From positions 6,324,001-6,388,000 of the forward strand of contig CM041465.1 in assembly GCA_023213395.1 (NCBI GenBank): 64,000 nt of DNA, in the 5' to 3' direction. The DNA comes from Cycas panzhihuaensis (Eukaryota; Cycadophyta). Positions within the stretch are counted from its first letter, which is position 1, and every line of letters begins with the position of its first letter. This document shows, piece by piece, positions 32,401-44,140 of this stretch. A program made the position numbers and the translations under genes. The notes beneath the pieces are model-generated. The model saw nothing but the letters and a program-made list of their open reading frames with translations. It did no database searches and was not told where the DNA came from.

Positions 32401-33858
32401 AAATAAAAGAGTGTTGTTGCTCATTGTATCATAGCAAAACCTTATCAGTCAAGTTAGATTGGAGAGATTATTAGGTGTTTGACTCAAGAATACAGAAGCA
32501 TATCTCTTACAAGAGACACAACTTTGATACGATAAATGAAAATCATAGTGGTACATAAATTGTTCTTGAAGATGCTCATATTTTACCGATGGAAGGTATC
32601 GACAACTTACCCATTACAAGTGGTAAGTTTATTGGGGTATACTATGTATCTAAGATGTAGTTCAACCTTCTTTTTTCTTGGGAAATCTATAAACAAGGCA
32701 TGAAGGTAGATCTTTACAATAATAAATTCCTGATTAAGGATCTAAAGTAGAACTTCTCAATTATTACTACTGAAAAAGTTAGGGATAACTTCTAGGTGTT
32801 TGAAAAATTTCAATCTTAAAAGAAGTCTTATTCCTTTATTGCCAATGCTAATGACATGAGTAAACTTTGGTATAATCACCTAGGACATCTTAACTATAGG
32901 AGCATTACACTGTTGAAGAGGTTGAAGATGGTAAAAGGATTGCCATTAGTTTCCTACTCAAATGGTGTTTACAAAAGGTGTATGTATGGCAAGCATCATC
33001 GCTACCCTTTTGCTCAAGAGAATGCATGGAGAGCTAAGGAGAAGTTGGAGATTGTACATTCAGATATAATGGGCCCACTCCCTAACCCTTCAATATTAGG
33101 AGCTCACTATACCCCTGTGTTTATAGATGACTACACCAAGAAGGCCTGGGTTTACTTTCTAAAAAACAAGCTAGATATGTTTGATCACTTCCGTGACTAG
33201 AAAGAAATGGTAGAAAATGAAAATGATAAAAATATTAAGTTGTTAAGAAGTGACAATGGCAAGGAATATGACAACCATGCATTTAATCAATTTTGTCATA
33301 ATCATGGTATAAAGTGGGAATTTATAGTCTCGTATACTCCACAACAAAATGGAGTTGTTAAATGAAAGAATCATACCATGTTGGAGATGGAACCTACCAC
33401 CGATGTTTTGGGTAGAGGCTATGGCGATTATTGTGTATATTTTGAACTCAGTACTGACTCAGGCAATTCACAGCATAACCCCTAAAGAGAAATGGACTAG
33501 TCAGAAGCCTATCATTAGCCATTTAAGAACCTTTAAGTGTATTGGATATGCCCACATCCTAGATGATACTTGCAAGAAGTTAGATCAGAAGAGTTTAAAG
33601 TGTATATTCATGGAGTATTATGATCAAAATAAAGCTTACAGACTATGGGACCCAAAGGGGAAGAAGATTGTGATTTATCAGGATGTAAAATTTGATGAGT
33701 CATCGCCATATCATGTTGAAAGATCATTAGAAGAGCCTTTTTACCCCCTGCATCTCCCATTCCCAGATTCATCAAGCAAAGTGGATGATGAGCTAATCCC
33801 TGGAATACATGAGGAAGTAGGACCAAGTGGGAAGTGTAATAATAAGGAGCCATTGTGA
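32400..33858 (+). pseudogene. I pol: protease and integrase
   Basis: The protease remnant reads VFDSRIQKHIS at about 32477-32510 (DSG changed to DSR). Pre-integrase LWYNHLGHLNYRSITLLKRL and the ligand region CMYGKHHRYPF are open from 32856. Integrase core motifs are FIDDYTKKAWVYFLKN, LLRSDNGKEYDNHAF (the Gly before Glu is Lys) and SYTPQQNGVVK followed by a stop. The C-terminal part is ISHLRTFKCIGYAHILDDTC and CIFMEYYDQNKAYRLWDPKG. It is cut by a stop at 33200 and a frame change near 33380. Confidence 0.88.
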
Positions 33859-34019
33859 AAAGAAGTACCTCTAGCAATAGGTCCTTCTATACCTTTATGG
33901 GCAAGGAAAACTATCAAAGAGTCTAGTGTGATGATGCAAACCTTAACTGATAATAGAAGAATAAGAAGTAACATGCTAGTCCAGTGATCCTAATTTGTTT
34001 GATGAGGTGAAAGGTGATC

Positions 34020-34560
34020 CACATTAGAGTTGTGATAGAGAAAGAGTATGGTTTGTTGATGAAGAACGATATGTAGGATTTAGTTCCGCTTCCCCTGATA
34101 AAGAACTTTGTTAGATGCAAGTGGGTCTTTAAGACGAAGTTCTACTCTAATTGAGAGGTGGACAAGTATAAGGCCAAACTTGTTGCTTAAGCTTTCAAGT
34201 AAAAAGAAGGAATTGACTATGAGGAAATATTTGCACTAGTCTCCAGAATGACAATGGTCTGATTGATCATTTCCTCAGCAGTTTCTTATGATTAGGAGTT
34301 ATACTAGATGGATGTCAAGTCTTCATTCCTTAATGGAGATCTAAAGGAGGAGATTTACATGTTGCAGCCTCTAGGATTCGTTAAGGAAGGTTAGGAGCAT
34401 CTTGTTTTCTAGTTAAAGAAGTCAATCTATAGCTTGAAACAAGTACCCCGTGCTTAGTATGAGAAAATGGATGCCAAGTTGAAAGCTAAAGGTTTTGAGA
34501 TTTCTGAACTTGACTCAAATTTATATGTGAAAAGGAATAAGATGTAGGATAGTCTCAGCC
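34020..34560 (+). pseudogene. I RT, N-terminal half only
   Basis: Motifs: CKWVFKTKFYSN, DKYKAKLVA, YEEIFALVSRMTMV, MDVKSSFLNGDLKEEIYM, LKKSIYSLKQVPRA and ISELDSNLYVKRNKM. The frame stops at about 34546, before the YxDD palm. The next 70 bases run straight to the polypurine tract, so the second half of RT and all of RNase H are missing. About 1.1 kb has been lost relative to the other copies. Confidence 0.88.
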
Positions 34561-34607
34561 TTCGTGATAACACAACCATTGCAGTTTGTAGGCTCCCCAC
34601 AATCACA

Positions 34608-34618
34608 TTAAAGAGGGA
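34608..34618 (+). promoter_or_regulatory. I polypurine tract
   Basis: TTAAAGAGGGA directly precedes the 3' LTR. Confidence 0.85.
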
Positions 34619-34973
34619 TGTTAACATGGCAGTTGTTTGTTAAACTACTAAGTTAATGTTAATATGGTTTAACTAAGGTGATTAAGCAAAAAGGTATGAA
34701 TCATTTAGAGGGTTACAACCCTAATCGGGTGACACCTCTTAGAAGAGTATAAAAGCCTTGATCCCTTATGTATTTAATGTATCAAATCAATTGTGGAATA
34801 ATAAATGTGATCTACAAGGATCTTTTGTGGTGGGTTTTTTCCCAAAAGGGTTTTCCGATGTAAATCATGCATATTGTGCATCTATATTATGTGTGTATTT
34901 TTGTTTACATGATGTGTATGGTTAAAGATTCTATGGATGGAAACATACCTGTATGATTTTATGTTCCCAAACA
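34619..34973 (+). repeat. I 3' LTR
   Basis: It is 355 bp, TGTTAACATG...CCCAAACA, followed by the TSD copy ACCCC. Confidence 0.95.
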
Positions 34974-34978
34974 ACCCC

Positions 34979-35574
34979 CTTTGCTTACTGTGTTTTGGGT
35001 TACCATAGGGTTGAGTAAGCATGTGCATCTGAAATCTATAAGGGCACAGTATGTTTAAAGCATTTGCATGCTACATTTACTACATAATGCCTTCAGTGGG
35101 ATTCATAAAAATGAGAGAGCCTCTGGGTCTTATCTATCATTCTTTTGGCAATCAATACACTTCAAACTTTTTCTATTATATCCCACAGTTAAACATCCTT
35201 GTTCTTATTAACTTTTTGCTTTAACAACATAACCAGTTCTTCATTGACCTTCTATTGAGTGTCTTTGCAACCCATAGGTAGTCTTACCTTCTCTGTAGGC
35301 ACAATTATGTCTTTACTCGATGTGTACTGGATCTAAATAATCTATATAAATAACTTATCTCAGATGATACACCAATAATAACAATAGATTATTGATTACC
35401 ATAACAATAGATAACAAAATGCAAATAATTGAATAATAGATGAAAATTAGTTAATAATTTAGTGATAAACAAAAAAGATAAAAACTGATAGATTTACCTT
35501 GGGCATCAAGGTGCTAAAATAGGTGTTAACAAATATTAAAATAAAAAATAAAGTTGTATATGAATGAATTAAGT
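34979..35574. other. Unassigned AT-rich DNA between I and K
   Basis: No gene, LTR pair or RNA gene is recognised. It continues the host of I on the right side. The last 200 bases are very AT-rich. Confidence 0.5.
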
Positions 35575-35999
35575 TGATTGTGGTGTTCACTCTGATACCA
35601 TAATGTTAGATTTGGAAATGACACTTTGATACTAATATGTTGAGATAACATGTAAACGTAATAGAACTATGTGAATGGATCCAATAAAAGATAAGAAATG
35701 GATGATGAGATTAGTGGAAGATTAATTAATAGACATAAGAGAATGAGTATGCACAAGCATAATACATAATAGATTAGTGGAAAAATGGTGAAACTTTAGA
35801 TTATATAAAGAATCATACACATACTTATAGAAACTCTCACCTCGAGTGAAAACCCTCTAGGTCAACTTTTGTGGGGTAGCACATTTCCTAAATAAATTAC
35901 ATATTAAAGTGGTTGTGAATATAAGATTCACATAATATATGAGGGAATATAAAAGAGATTGGGAATAACATAAAGTATAATTGGATACTACATCCAACA
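35575..35999 (-). repeat. K left LTR (3' LTR if paired)
   Basis: On the minus strand it begins TGTTGGATGTAGTATCC, resembling the D LTR start. Its end region contains CTCTGATACCA on the + strand (35590-35600), a primer-binding-site copy. Confidence 0.8.
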
Positions 36000-36391
36000 T
36001 TCTCCTTATAATATATAATTACATGAAATGAAATGTCACATCAATAATACAAATTAATATTCAATTTTTTATTAAATCAAGTTGTTTCAAATAACTTCAA
36101 CTATTGATGGCATCCATATAAAGAGAGCTCCATATAGTGGACCACATGAGTAATCAGTTATTATGACTACAAGTTTTATAGGTTTCTCCTTTCAATATGC
36201 AATTCTATTAATATCACTTTGGGAATATATCGTCTTACGTGGCTGAATAAGTGTGTTGGTGATCATATGAAAAAGTAGCTAAAAAAATGATTCCATCTCT
36301 TACCAAATATGACTAAGAGTAGCTCTTCAAGCACATATGCCTAAAAGTATAATAATATTGGGTGTTGTGGTCAATAATGGTTCTCTATCCT
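36000..36391 (-). other. K interior, left piece
   Basis: It starts (minus sense, 3' end) with the purine tract AAGGAGAA at 36000-36007. No gene is visible. It is cut at 36397 by L; flanks TATAT (36392-36396) and TACAT (51979-51983) are the TSD of L. Confidence 0.6.
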
Positions 36392-36396
36392 TATAT

Positions 36397-36869
36397 TGAA
36401 AGAGGGAGGAATGGTCCTAGTTTAGACCTAGGTTCCAATCTCACTCGCATGAACAACATTCAATCAAAAACATTAAAAAAAAACATTTAACTAAAGGAGG
36501 CAATGAATTACTCAAAAGCTCCAAAGTTATGACTTACATTAAAATCTCATGAAGATGCATTACAAGATGTATATTACATACAAAAGCTTCACATATGCAA
36601 CAAAAGAGACAATTACAATAAACCTGATGAATAATAAATGTAAGATTATACAAGGTGATAATTGGCACCTTTCATGTTTAAACTGCATTCATAATATTTT
36701 AATGTTGAGAGAAAAGTACACCCACACACATAAGTTCACAACATTAAGTCCTGACTTAACCTATTTATGATAATAACACCCTCAACATAAATCATTTATA
36801 ATATAATACAGTGTATAATACAATTGATCATTAATGAATTAATGAATTTAATCATTAGTTCATCTATCA
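36397..36869 (-). repeat. L 3' LTR
   Basis: On the minus strand TGATAGATGAAC...CCTCTTTCA, collinear with 51515-51978. The purine tract adjoins at 36870-36880. Confidence 0.93.
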
Positions 36870-36880
36870 CTCTCCCTTAA

Positions 36881-37953
36881 TAATGAGTTCATTAATTTTA
36901 ACATTGAGGACAAACCAAAACCTTTCAAATTTATCATAAGAGAGTACTCTTGTAAAGATATATGTAATCTGATCATCAATAGGCTTGTAGACCAAATCTA
37001 TTTCACCATCCTCTGCATGCTCCTTGATGAAGTAATAGTGAACCTCGATATGTTTTATATGAGCATAAAACACATGATTCTTGGTTAATTTAAGAATACT
37101 CTAATTGTCATAAAATATTAATATAACTTGTGCCTAACTGATTCCAAGCTCTTCAAGAATGCTCATAAGCTAGATAGCCTCAGCAATTGCACTAACAATG
37201 GCTTTATACTCAACTTTAGTTGAAGATAAAGTGATATTAGGCTACTTTTTGCAGTAACATGAAACTAAAGTTGAACCCAGGTTAAAACAATAGCTTGAGG
37301 TTGATCTATAGCTATCTTTGTATCCATCCCAATTTGCATCTATATAATCTATCAATAAAGGATTATCCACATGATAGTAATAAAGTCCAAACTAAAAAGT
37401 ACCCTAAAGATATCTTGAGATCCTCATTACTACTTTCCACTATGAAGTCATAAGCTATCATAAAACTTAAATAGATCCCAATGGCATATGCAATATCAGG
37501 TCGAGTATAAGTAAGGTAAATTAGTTTCCCCACAAATTGCCAACACAAAGTAGGATCCACAGATTTTCTATATTCATCAATGTCTAATTTTAGACTTGTC
37601 TCCATAGGAGTTGGCAATGATTTGAATTCTTCCATCTTGAATTTCTAAAGGATCTCCCTTATATATAAGAAGAAGATATATCCTGACTCCTACCAAACAT
37701 CCATGCGAAGAAAATAGTATAGCAATTTAAGCTCATTCATCTCAAAGCTGCTATTTAGTTCTCCTTAGAGATATATAATCTACTCTATGTCATTATCGGT
37801 TATCAACTTATCATTAATATAAGGTACAACCAGAGTGATCAAATATATGAATTATGATATATAGATTTAGATCTAAGGATGAGTGAATAAAATCATACTT
37901 TTAAAAATATTCATCAATTTTCACGTATCAAGTGTGAGGTGATTATTTAAGGC
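36881..37953 (-). pseudogene. L pol: end of RT and RNase H
   Basis: Read from right to left, RT palm-side remnants lie from 37953 (VPYINDKLITDND, then ELNSSFEMNELKLLYYFLRM), followed by KFKMEEFKSLPTPMETSLKL and LIYLTYTRPDIAYAIGIY (37635-37480). The RNase H end carries STKVEYKAIVSAI-like sequence and, at 37073-36867, AHIKHIEVHYYFIKEHAEDG with DDQITYIFTR. The palm reads Y-I-N-D instead of YVDD. The remainder of the RT lies beyond J at 42557. Confidence 0.85.
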
Positions 37954-37958
37954 CATAC

Positions 37959-38170
37959 TGGTAGAAAATAACTTGTAATGCACATTTGTCGTCTTACAAG
38001 GTTCATATTTTTACAATATTATTAGTGGTTGGTTTACGTTATACTCATGAATTTATGAGTATTTAAACACTTTGTACTTTATATTTTTATTTAATCAAAG
38101 TGAAGGTATCTCATGATACTGTTTGCGATCCTGGAGTCTTCGTTGGTTGTTTGAGGTGCAAATTCCTACA
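37959..38170 (+). repeat. J 5' LTR
   Basis: TGGTAGAAAA...ATTCCTACA, 212 bp. CATGAATTTATGAG forms a small palindromic region near 38045-38060, and TTTATATTTTTATTTAA is the TATA candidate. Confidence 0.96.
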
Positions 38171-38184
38171 TGGTATCAAAGCGA
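38171..38184 (+). promoter_or_regulatory. J primer-binding site
   Basis: TGGTATCAAAGC abuts the LTR, with one G-to-A change from the consensus. Confidence 0.92.
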
Positions 38185-38276
38185 GGTTCAAAGTATTCCT
38201 TCTTTGACAGTATTGCATTCGAAATTTGATTAAAGAAGACATTTATGTGTTGAGGTTGAGCTTCGTCACTTCTGGC

Positions 38277-39230
38277 AGCATATCAAATTAGATAGTCTCT
38301 ACCAAAGTTTAATGGATATGACTATCTTCTATGGTCAAGACAAATACAATCAAAGGGTTTATGGAACATTGTTGCTCAGGGTTTTAAACTTCCTCAAACA
38401 ACTTTGCCTGATACAAAATTAACATCTGATCAAGAGTTAGAAAAGGAAGAACTTTTAAGGAAGGATAGTGATGCACTCTCGATTACATATATGTCTGTAG
38501 CTGAGCAAGTTTTCCCTCGAATATATGGAGCATCTACCTCCCATGAAGCTTGGAACATATTAAAAACTGGTTATGAAGGGGCTATACAAAGACTTCAGAA
38601 TCTGAGATTAAATTATGAAAATTTAAGGATGATGCCTTTAGATTCAATTAATGAATTCGTTACAAAGATACAAGATCTAGTTAATCAAATGGTTTATTTG
38701 GGAGAGTAGATATTTGAATAGAGAATGGTTGAGAAAATACTAAGAAGTGTGAGTGAAATCAGTAAATTTAAAAATATTGCAACTACCATTGAAGTTACCA
38801 AGGACTTGTCTACCTTAAAACTTGATCAATTGTTATCTATATTACTCAATGTGGAAGAGAAATGTAAAAGCAAGGCTACAAATGAAGATTTAGATCAAGC
38901 CTTTGTATCAACTTCTAATGTAAGGCTGAATCGATCTCAAGAAGCAAATGTTCAATGAAATCTTCAGTTCACAAGAGGAAGATCAAGAGGATCCTATCAA
39001 GGAAGAAGCTAGAACTCGTCAGGTATAAATTAAGGAAGAGTATGGAATTCTACAGGGCCAAGTCAAGGAAGAGGTTGGAACTCTATAGGATCAAGTTAGA
39101 ATTCTTCACCTTTAGGTAGAGGTGCATCTCAAGGAAGGGGCAGGGGTTATGGTCCTCGATGCTACCGATGTGGGAAATTTGGACGTTTGGCTAGAAACTA
39201 TTTTTCAGCAAACACGATTATAGATACCCA
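38277..39230 (+). pseudogene. J gag
   Basis: SLPKFNGYDYLLWSRQIQSK opens the Gag. SHEAWNILKTGYEGAIQRLQ and LRLNYENLRMMPLDSINEFV give the UBN2-type domain. An Arg/Gly/Ser-rich tract has stops at Gln codons. The zinc knuckle at about 39163-39207 reads CYRCGKFGRLARNY: its His is Arg and its last Cys is Tyr. The true start is uncertain because no in-frame ATG is evident before 38277. Stops at about 38290, 38707 and 38718 break it. Confidence 0.88.
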
Positions 39231-39289
39231 AGATAATTCTTCTAAAGGTGAGAATTTATTCTATACTAGTTGAATGGAAAATTCCTTGA

Positions 39290-40670
39290 CAAATGATTAA
39301 TGGTTTATTAAATCAGGATGCTCAACACATATGACTTACAATACTGAATCTTTTTCAAAAATTGATAAGGATCAGAAAGGGAAAGTTATATTTGGAGATG
39401 ACAATACCCAAGAAGTTGAAGGAAGGGGAACGATCTCCATTAAAAGAAATGACAGAGAAAATAAGGATATTCACAATGTTTTACTTGTTCTAGGATTAAA
39501 GAAAAATCTGTTGCCAGTTGGCCAAATGATGGAATAAAGATACAAGTTGGTATTTGATCATGGGGAATGCAAGATTTATGATAAGAAATTTTTCCTTGAT
39601 TGCTAAAGGAAAAATGACTGAAGAAAGATTGTTCAAATTAGCTCTGTGTCCTCAAAATGTTGCTTTGAATGCATCAGTTAATAACGATAGTATTCTATGG
39701 CATCTTCATTATGGACACTTAAACTATGAAAACCTTATCAACCTGAGAAAGAAAGGCATGGTTAGTGGTCTCACTTTTATTCAAACCAACAAGGATGTTT
39801 GTGAAGGATGTGTTTTTGGAAAACATCATAGAAACAATTTTCTTGAATCCAGTTTTCAATCTCAAGCTCCATTAGAATTAGTTCATGTTGATTTATGTGG
39901 GCCCATGAAGAATGCGTCACATGGAAAAGCAAGATATTTTATGATTTTGGTTGATGATTTCACAAGAAAGATTTGGGTTTACTTCCTTAAGGAAAAATTA
40001 GAAACATTCTTGAAATTTGTAGAATTCAGAGCTATGTCTAAAAGACAAAGTGGATTCAGAATAAAAGTTCTTCATTCAGATAATGGGGGAGAATTTATCT
40101 CCAATGACTTTAAGGATTTTTGCAGCAAAGTCAAAATAAGAAGATAATTTACAACTCCTTATACTCCCCAACAAAATGGTGTAGCTGAAAGGAAAATAAG
40201 AACGGTTACAGAAATGGCAAGATATATGCTAAAAGGTAAAAAATTAAATGACTCTTTTTGGGGTGAAGCAATAAATATTGCCGTATATTTACTAAATAGA
40301 AGTCCAACCAAGGCATTGAAGGATATGACTCCAGAAGAAGCATGAATAGGTAAGACGCCTGATGTAATCAATTTAAGAGTGTTTGGTTGTGTTACTTATG
40401 CCCATATTCCTTATCAGAAAAGAACAAAATTGGAAAGCAAAAGCATTAAGTGTATCTTTATAGGCTATTCAGGTGAGCAAAAGGCCTATAGACTTTATGA
40501 TCTAATTGCAAAGGTTTTCTTTGTGAGCAGAGATGTTATTTTTGATGAACATGGTGAATATAAGGGTGAAGGCAACAAAGGTAAGGAAATTTTAATTGAG
40601 ATTGGTACCTCAGAAAGGAAGACAGATACAAACTTGATTGAAGATTCAAGATCAAATCAACAATAGGGAT
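39290..40670 (+). pseudogene. J pol, first half: protease and integrase
   Basis: Protease reads WFIKSGCSTHMT, so the catalytic Asp has become Lys. A one-base frame change falls near 39590. Pre-integrase is LWHLHYGHLNYENLINLRKK, then CEGCVFGKHHRNNF. The integrase core is LVDDFTRKIWVYFLKEKL, LHSDNGGEFISNDF (39554-40147 open), a TAA, then TPYTPQQNGVAERKIRTV. A TGA at the expected Trp of EEAW (40343) precedes FGCVTYAHIPYQKRTKLESK and IFIGYSGEQKAYRLYD. The DDE residues are retained. Confidence 0.92.
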
Positions 40671-40689
40671 AAGATCCAAAATAGCTTAC

Positions 40690-42330
40690 AAAAAGTCATA
40701 ATCCTAAAAATATTTTAGATAGTGACTTTAACAAAAGATTCACAAGATCACAAGCTAAGGTAAACTATGTTCTAATGTCTCAAGTGATGCAGAAAGATGA
40801 ACCTCAAACTTTTGAGGAAGCTACAAAAAGTAATGAGTGGACTCAAGCAATGGAAGCAGAAATCGATGCCATAAATCGGAACAAAACATGAGATGTGGTT
40901 GAATTACCACTAGGTAAGAATGTCATTGGAACCAAATGGATATATAAGACTAAATACAAAGCCGATGGTACCATTGACAAGTATAAGGCAAGACTGGTTG
41001 CAAAGGGCTATGCTCAACAAGAAGGTATAGATTATGAAGAAACCTTTGCTCCAGTTACTAAGATGACTACCATTAGGTGTATCTTATCTTTTTCTGCTCA
41101 TCTTGGTTGGAAGATCTATCAAATGGATGTAAAATCAGCCTTTCTCAATGGTTATGTTAATGAAGAAATTTATGTCTCTCAACCTCAAGGTTTTGAAGTT
41201 AAGGGACATGAACACTTGGTGTGTTGACTCAAAAAGGCTTTATATGGACTAAAACAAGTACCGAGAGCTTGGTATGCAAAGATTGACAAATATTTTCAGG
41301 ATAAAGGTTTCCAAGGAAGTAATTCAGATTCAAATCTTCATATAAAGACCTCCAAGGACTCTATCTTAATTGTTGCAGTGTATGTTGATGATTTAATTTA
41401 CACTGGTAACGATGATGAGTTACTTCAAGAATTCAAAAGAGATATGAATTCTAAATTTGAGATGATGGACTTAGGACAATTACATTATTTTCTTAGAATT
41501 GAAGTATGGCAGGATAATAGTGGAATATATATGTCTCAAAGCAAATATGCTATAGATATCTTAAGGAAATTCAACATAAGCAATTGTAATTCCTGTGCCA
41601 CTCCCATTGAAGTTAGATTAAAGCTAAGTAAGCATGAAGAATCCACATCAGTTGACCCCACTCTATATCGTCAGCTAATTGGAAACCTCATGTACCTTAC
41701 TAATACAAGACCAGACATAACATATGCTGTTAACCTAACCTCAAGGTTCATGGCAAATCCTAAGCAGGAACATTGGAATGCTACCAAGAGAATTCCCAGG
41801 TACATTAAGGGAACAATTGATCATAGTCTCTTTTATAACTCTTCAAACAAATGTAGCCTGATTGGCTATTCTGATGCGGATTGGGCTAATGATATGGAAG
41901 ATAAGAAATCTATCATAGGTTATATCTTCAACATTGGTTCAACAGCAATATCTTAGAATACAAAGAAATAACCCATTGTGTCATTATCCACAGCAGAAGC
42001 AGAATACAAGGCAGCTGAAGCAACAAGTCAAGAAGTTATTTGGATTAGAAGACTACTTGAAGACCTACATCAAAGGCAAAGTGATCCTATGATAATTCAT
42101 TGCGACAATCAAAGCACAATACAAATCTCAAAGAATCCAGTATTACATGCAAGAATAAAGCATATTGAGATTAGACATCACTACATTCGAGAGTTGGTTC
42201 AAGAAGGACAGATTGAACTTGTATACTGCAGAATAGAAGATTAAATTGTTGATATATTTACAAAGGCTCTACCAAGAATCAAGCATTACAAGCTTAAGGA
42301 AGGTTTGGGAATTTTTGCAAAATGTGCATT
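40690..42330 (+). pseudogene. J pol, second half: RT and RNase H
   Basis: [81 protein letters not shown] and LKKALYGLKQVPRAWYAKI, with an intact palm YVDDLIYTGNDDEL (about 41378-41420). RNase H: IGYSDADWANDMEDKKSIIG, SLSTAEAEYKAAEATSQEVI, IHCDNQSTIQISKN and EIRHHYIRELVQEGQ, so the catalytic acids are present. Stops at 40889, 41224, 41954, 41969 and 42242 each fit a Trp, Arg or Gln codon changed by one transition. Confidence 0.94.
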
Positions 42331-42339
42331 ATGGGGGAG
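42331..42339 (+). promoter_or_regulatory. J polypurine tract
   Basis: ATGGGGGAG lies directly before the 3' LTR at 42340. Confidence 0.88.
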
Positions 42340-42551
42340 TGTTAGAAAATAACTTATAATGCACATTTGTCGGCTTACAAGGTTCATATTTTTACAATAT
42401 TATTAGTGGTCGATTTGCATTATACTCATGAATTTATGAGTATTTAAATACTTTGTACTTTATATTTTTATTTAATGAAAGTGAAGGTATCTCACGATAC
42501 CATTTGTGATCTTGGAGTCTTCGCTAGTTGTTTAAGGTGTAGATTCCTACA
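42340..42551 (+). repeat. J 3' LTR
   Basis: TGTTAGAAAA...ATTCCTACA, 212 bp, the same length as the 5' copy. The TSD copy CATAC follows and the RT of L resumes. Confidence 0.97.
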
Positions 42552-42556
42552 CATAC

Positions 42557-43451
42557 AGGGCCCTTTTCAGTTTATAGACTAAGTGTTATTTTCCTTGAAC
42601 AACAAAGACCAGGCGTTGATTTAAATATATTTCCTTCTGCAAGTCATCATTCAAGAAGACATTTTTTATATCCATTTGATAAACAAGCCAATTAAATTGA
42701 GCTATAAGTGCCAAAACAGGCCTCACAATGGTCATGTTGGCTACTAGTGTAAATGTGTCATCATAGTCAATATCTTCAACCTGATTGAAACCTTTAGAGA
42801 CCAATCATGCTTTATGCTACTGAATGGAGCCATCTACATGAAATTTTATTTTATAAATCCATCTATAATTAATAGGTTTCTTACCTTCAGGTAGCTCAAC
42901 AAGCTCCCATGTGTAATTTTGTAGGATAGAATCTATTTCTTTAGTTATAACTACTTGCCACTTTTGATCTAGAACAACTTCTTCAAAAGCAGTCAGTTCA
43001 AGAGTTGACAACACTTCTTACATTAAGATAAAGTTGGTGGATGACCTATATTTTGATTGCCTATTTATTTATTGAGGTGGTGAAGGAGTAGAAGAGATTG
43101 TCTACATATATCATTTGGGCAGTCACTTTGAAGTAGCCTCATCTTAGATCTATTTTAAAGGATTGATTAGAGTAGATGTAGATGTAGATGTAAAGGGAAC
43201 TGGTGCAAATGATGTACCAAGAGTATATGTTGATGCAGAAGGAATTTATTCTACAAGAACACTTTATGGAGCTGGAGGAGTAGTAGTTACATTCTCAAAT
43301 TGATTATCAAAGAATGAGATTTATGTGATATCTAAATCTTAGTTCTCTTATAAAATGATAACATCCAGAGATATATACATTTACTCAGTGGCAGGATCAT
43401 ATAGTTTGTATGATTTACAACTAGGTTGATAACCAATAAAGATACATTTCT
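42557..43451 (-). pseudogene. L pol: integrase C-terminus and N-terminal half of RT
   Basis: On the minus strand from 43451: KCIFIGYQPSCKSYKLYDP (integrase C-terminal end), a degraded linker, then RT with TAFEEVVLDQKWQVVITKEI (43014 on), YTWELVELPEGKKPINYRW, IYKIKFHVDGSIQ, a stop, VSKGFNQVEDIDYDDTFTLV and YQMDIKNVFLNDDLQKEIYL (to 42586). The RT breaks at J and continues at 37953. The upstream integrase lies beyond M. Confidence 0.9.
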
Positions 43452-43810
43452 TATTAAAATATTCAAAGAGATCATTCAACATACAAAATAATGGAACAAA
43501 TATCAAGAATGATAACATGATAGCATTAACTTAATATGAAAGAAAATGCATCATAATGTCTCCACATCATCAATAATATCACAATAGAATCTATCTTGCC
43601 TCAATATATTCTCTAGTCTACCTCAACCACTTATTTATACATTATAAGTAGGAGTGAGTAGTACAACATGTGTTACATGTAGGATAAATAACCTCTTACA
43701 CAACCAACCACATAACACATATATATTAACCAATAATCTCATGACTACTTATATGCACAATTGTGTATTACATACTTAGATACATATACATTAAATATTA
43801 TCTTTTAACA
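43452..43810 (-). repeat. M 3' LTR
   Basis: It is 359 bp; the minus strand begins TGTTAAAAGATAATA. Its + left end has TG changed to TA. It is collinear with 47073-47419 without net indel. Confidence 0.92.
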
Positions 43811-43822
43811 CCCCCCCCTCCA
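43811..43822 (-). promoter_or_regulatory. M polypurine tract
   Basis: Nine C in a near-unbroken run on the + strand (G on the minus strand) directly precede the 3' LTR in the element's sense. Confidence 0.88.
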
Positions 43823-44140
43823 ATAATGTTTAATGTTAAGACTACAAAAAGATTGAATACCAAGGACTAACATGGCACTTGACAATGACTTCTATTGGGC
43901 TTTTGATTTGATCAACATATGCTTTGTCTTCTTTGACTTTGAAATGCCTTGACCTTAGAATAGTCTTGAACATAATGTCTTCTCCTTGATCTTTGTCTTC
44001 ATTTATATAATATCATCTTTGAAGTGGTTTTCTAGAGTAATTGTCCTTGGGCTTAGCCTTCTTCATCTTCATATATAAGAATGGATCCTCTGTCATGTAG
44101 TAGATCAAGGTCAAACCAACTTGAGCTTGGTGAAGACCTG

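Larger units (their letters stand above)
29706..34973 (+). mobile_element. Element I: copia retrotransposon with a 3' pol deletion
   Basis: The LTRs are 355 bp each (29706-30060 and 34619-34973) with a perfect TSD, ACCCC (29701-29705 and 34974-34978). The 5' LTR has TG changed to TA and CA changed to TA. The purine tract TTAAAGAGGGA precedes the 3' LTR. Internally there are a 1.5-kb leader, gag, PR, INT and the first half of RT. RT palm and RNase H are absent. Confidence 0.95.
37959..42551 (+). mobile_element. Element J: compact copia retrotransposon in the RT of L
   Basis: The LTRs are 212 bp each (37959-38170 and 42340-42551) with a perfect TSD, CATAC (37954-37958 and 42552-42556). The primer-binding site TGGTATCAAAGC follows directly at 38171 and the tract ATGGGGGAG precedes the 3' LTR. 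At 4.6 kb it carries gag, PR, INT, RT and RH almost entirely in one frame. By hand count 19 of 212 LTR positions differ (about 9%), most of them transitions. Confidence 0.97.
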
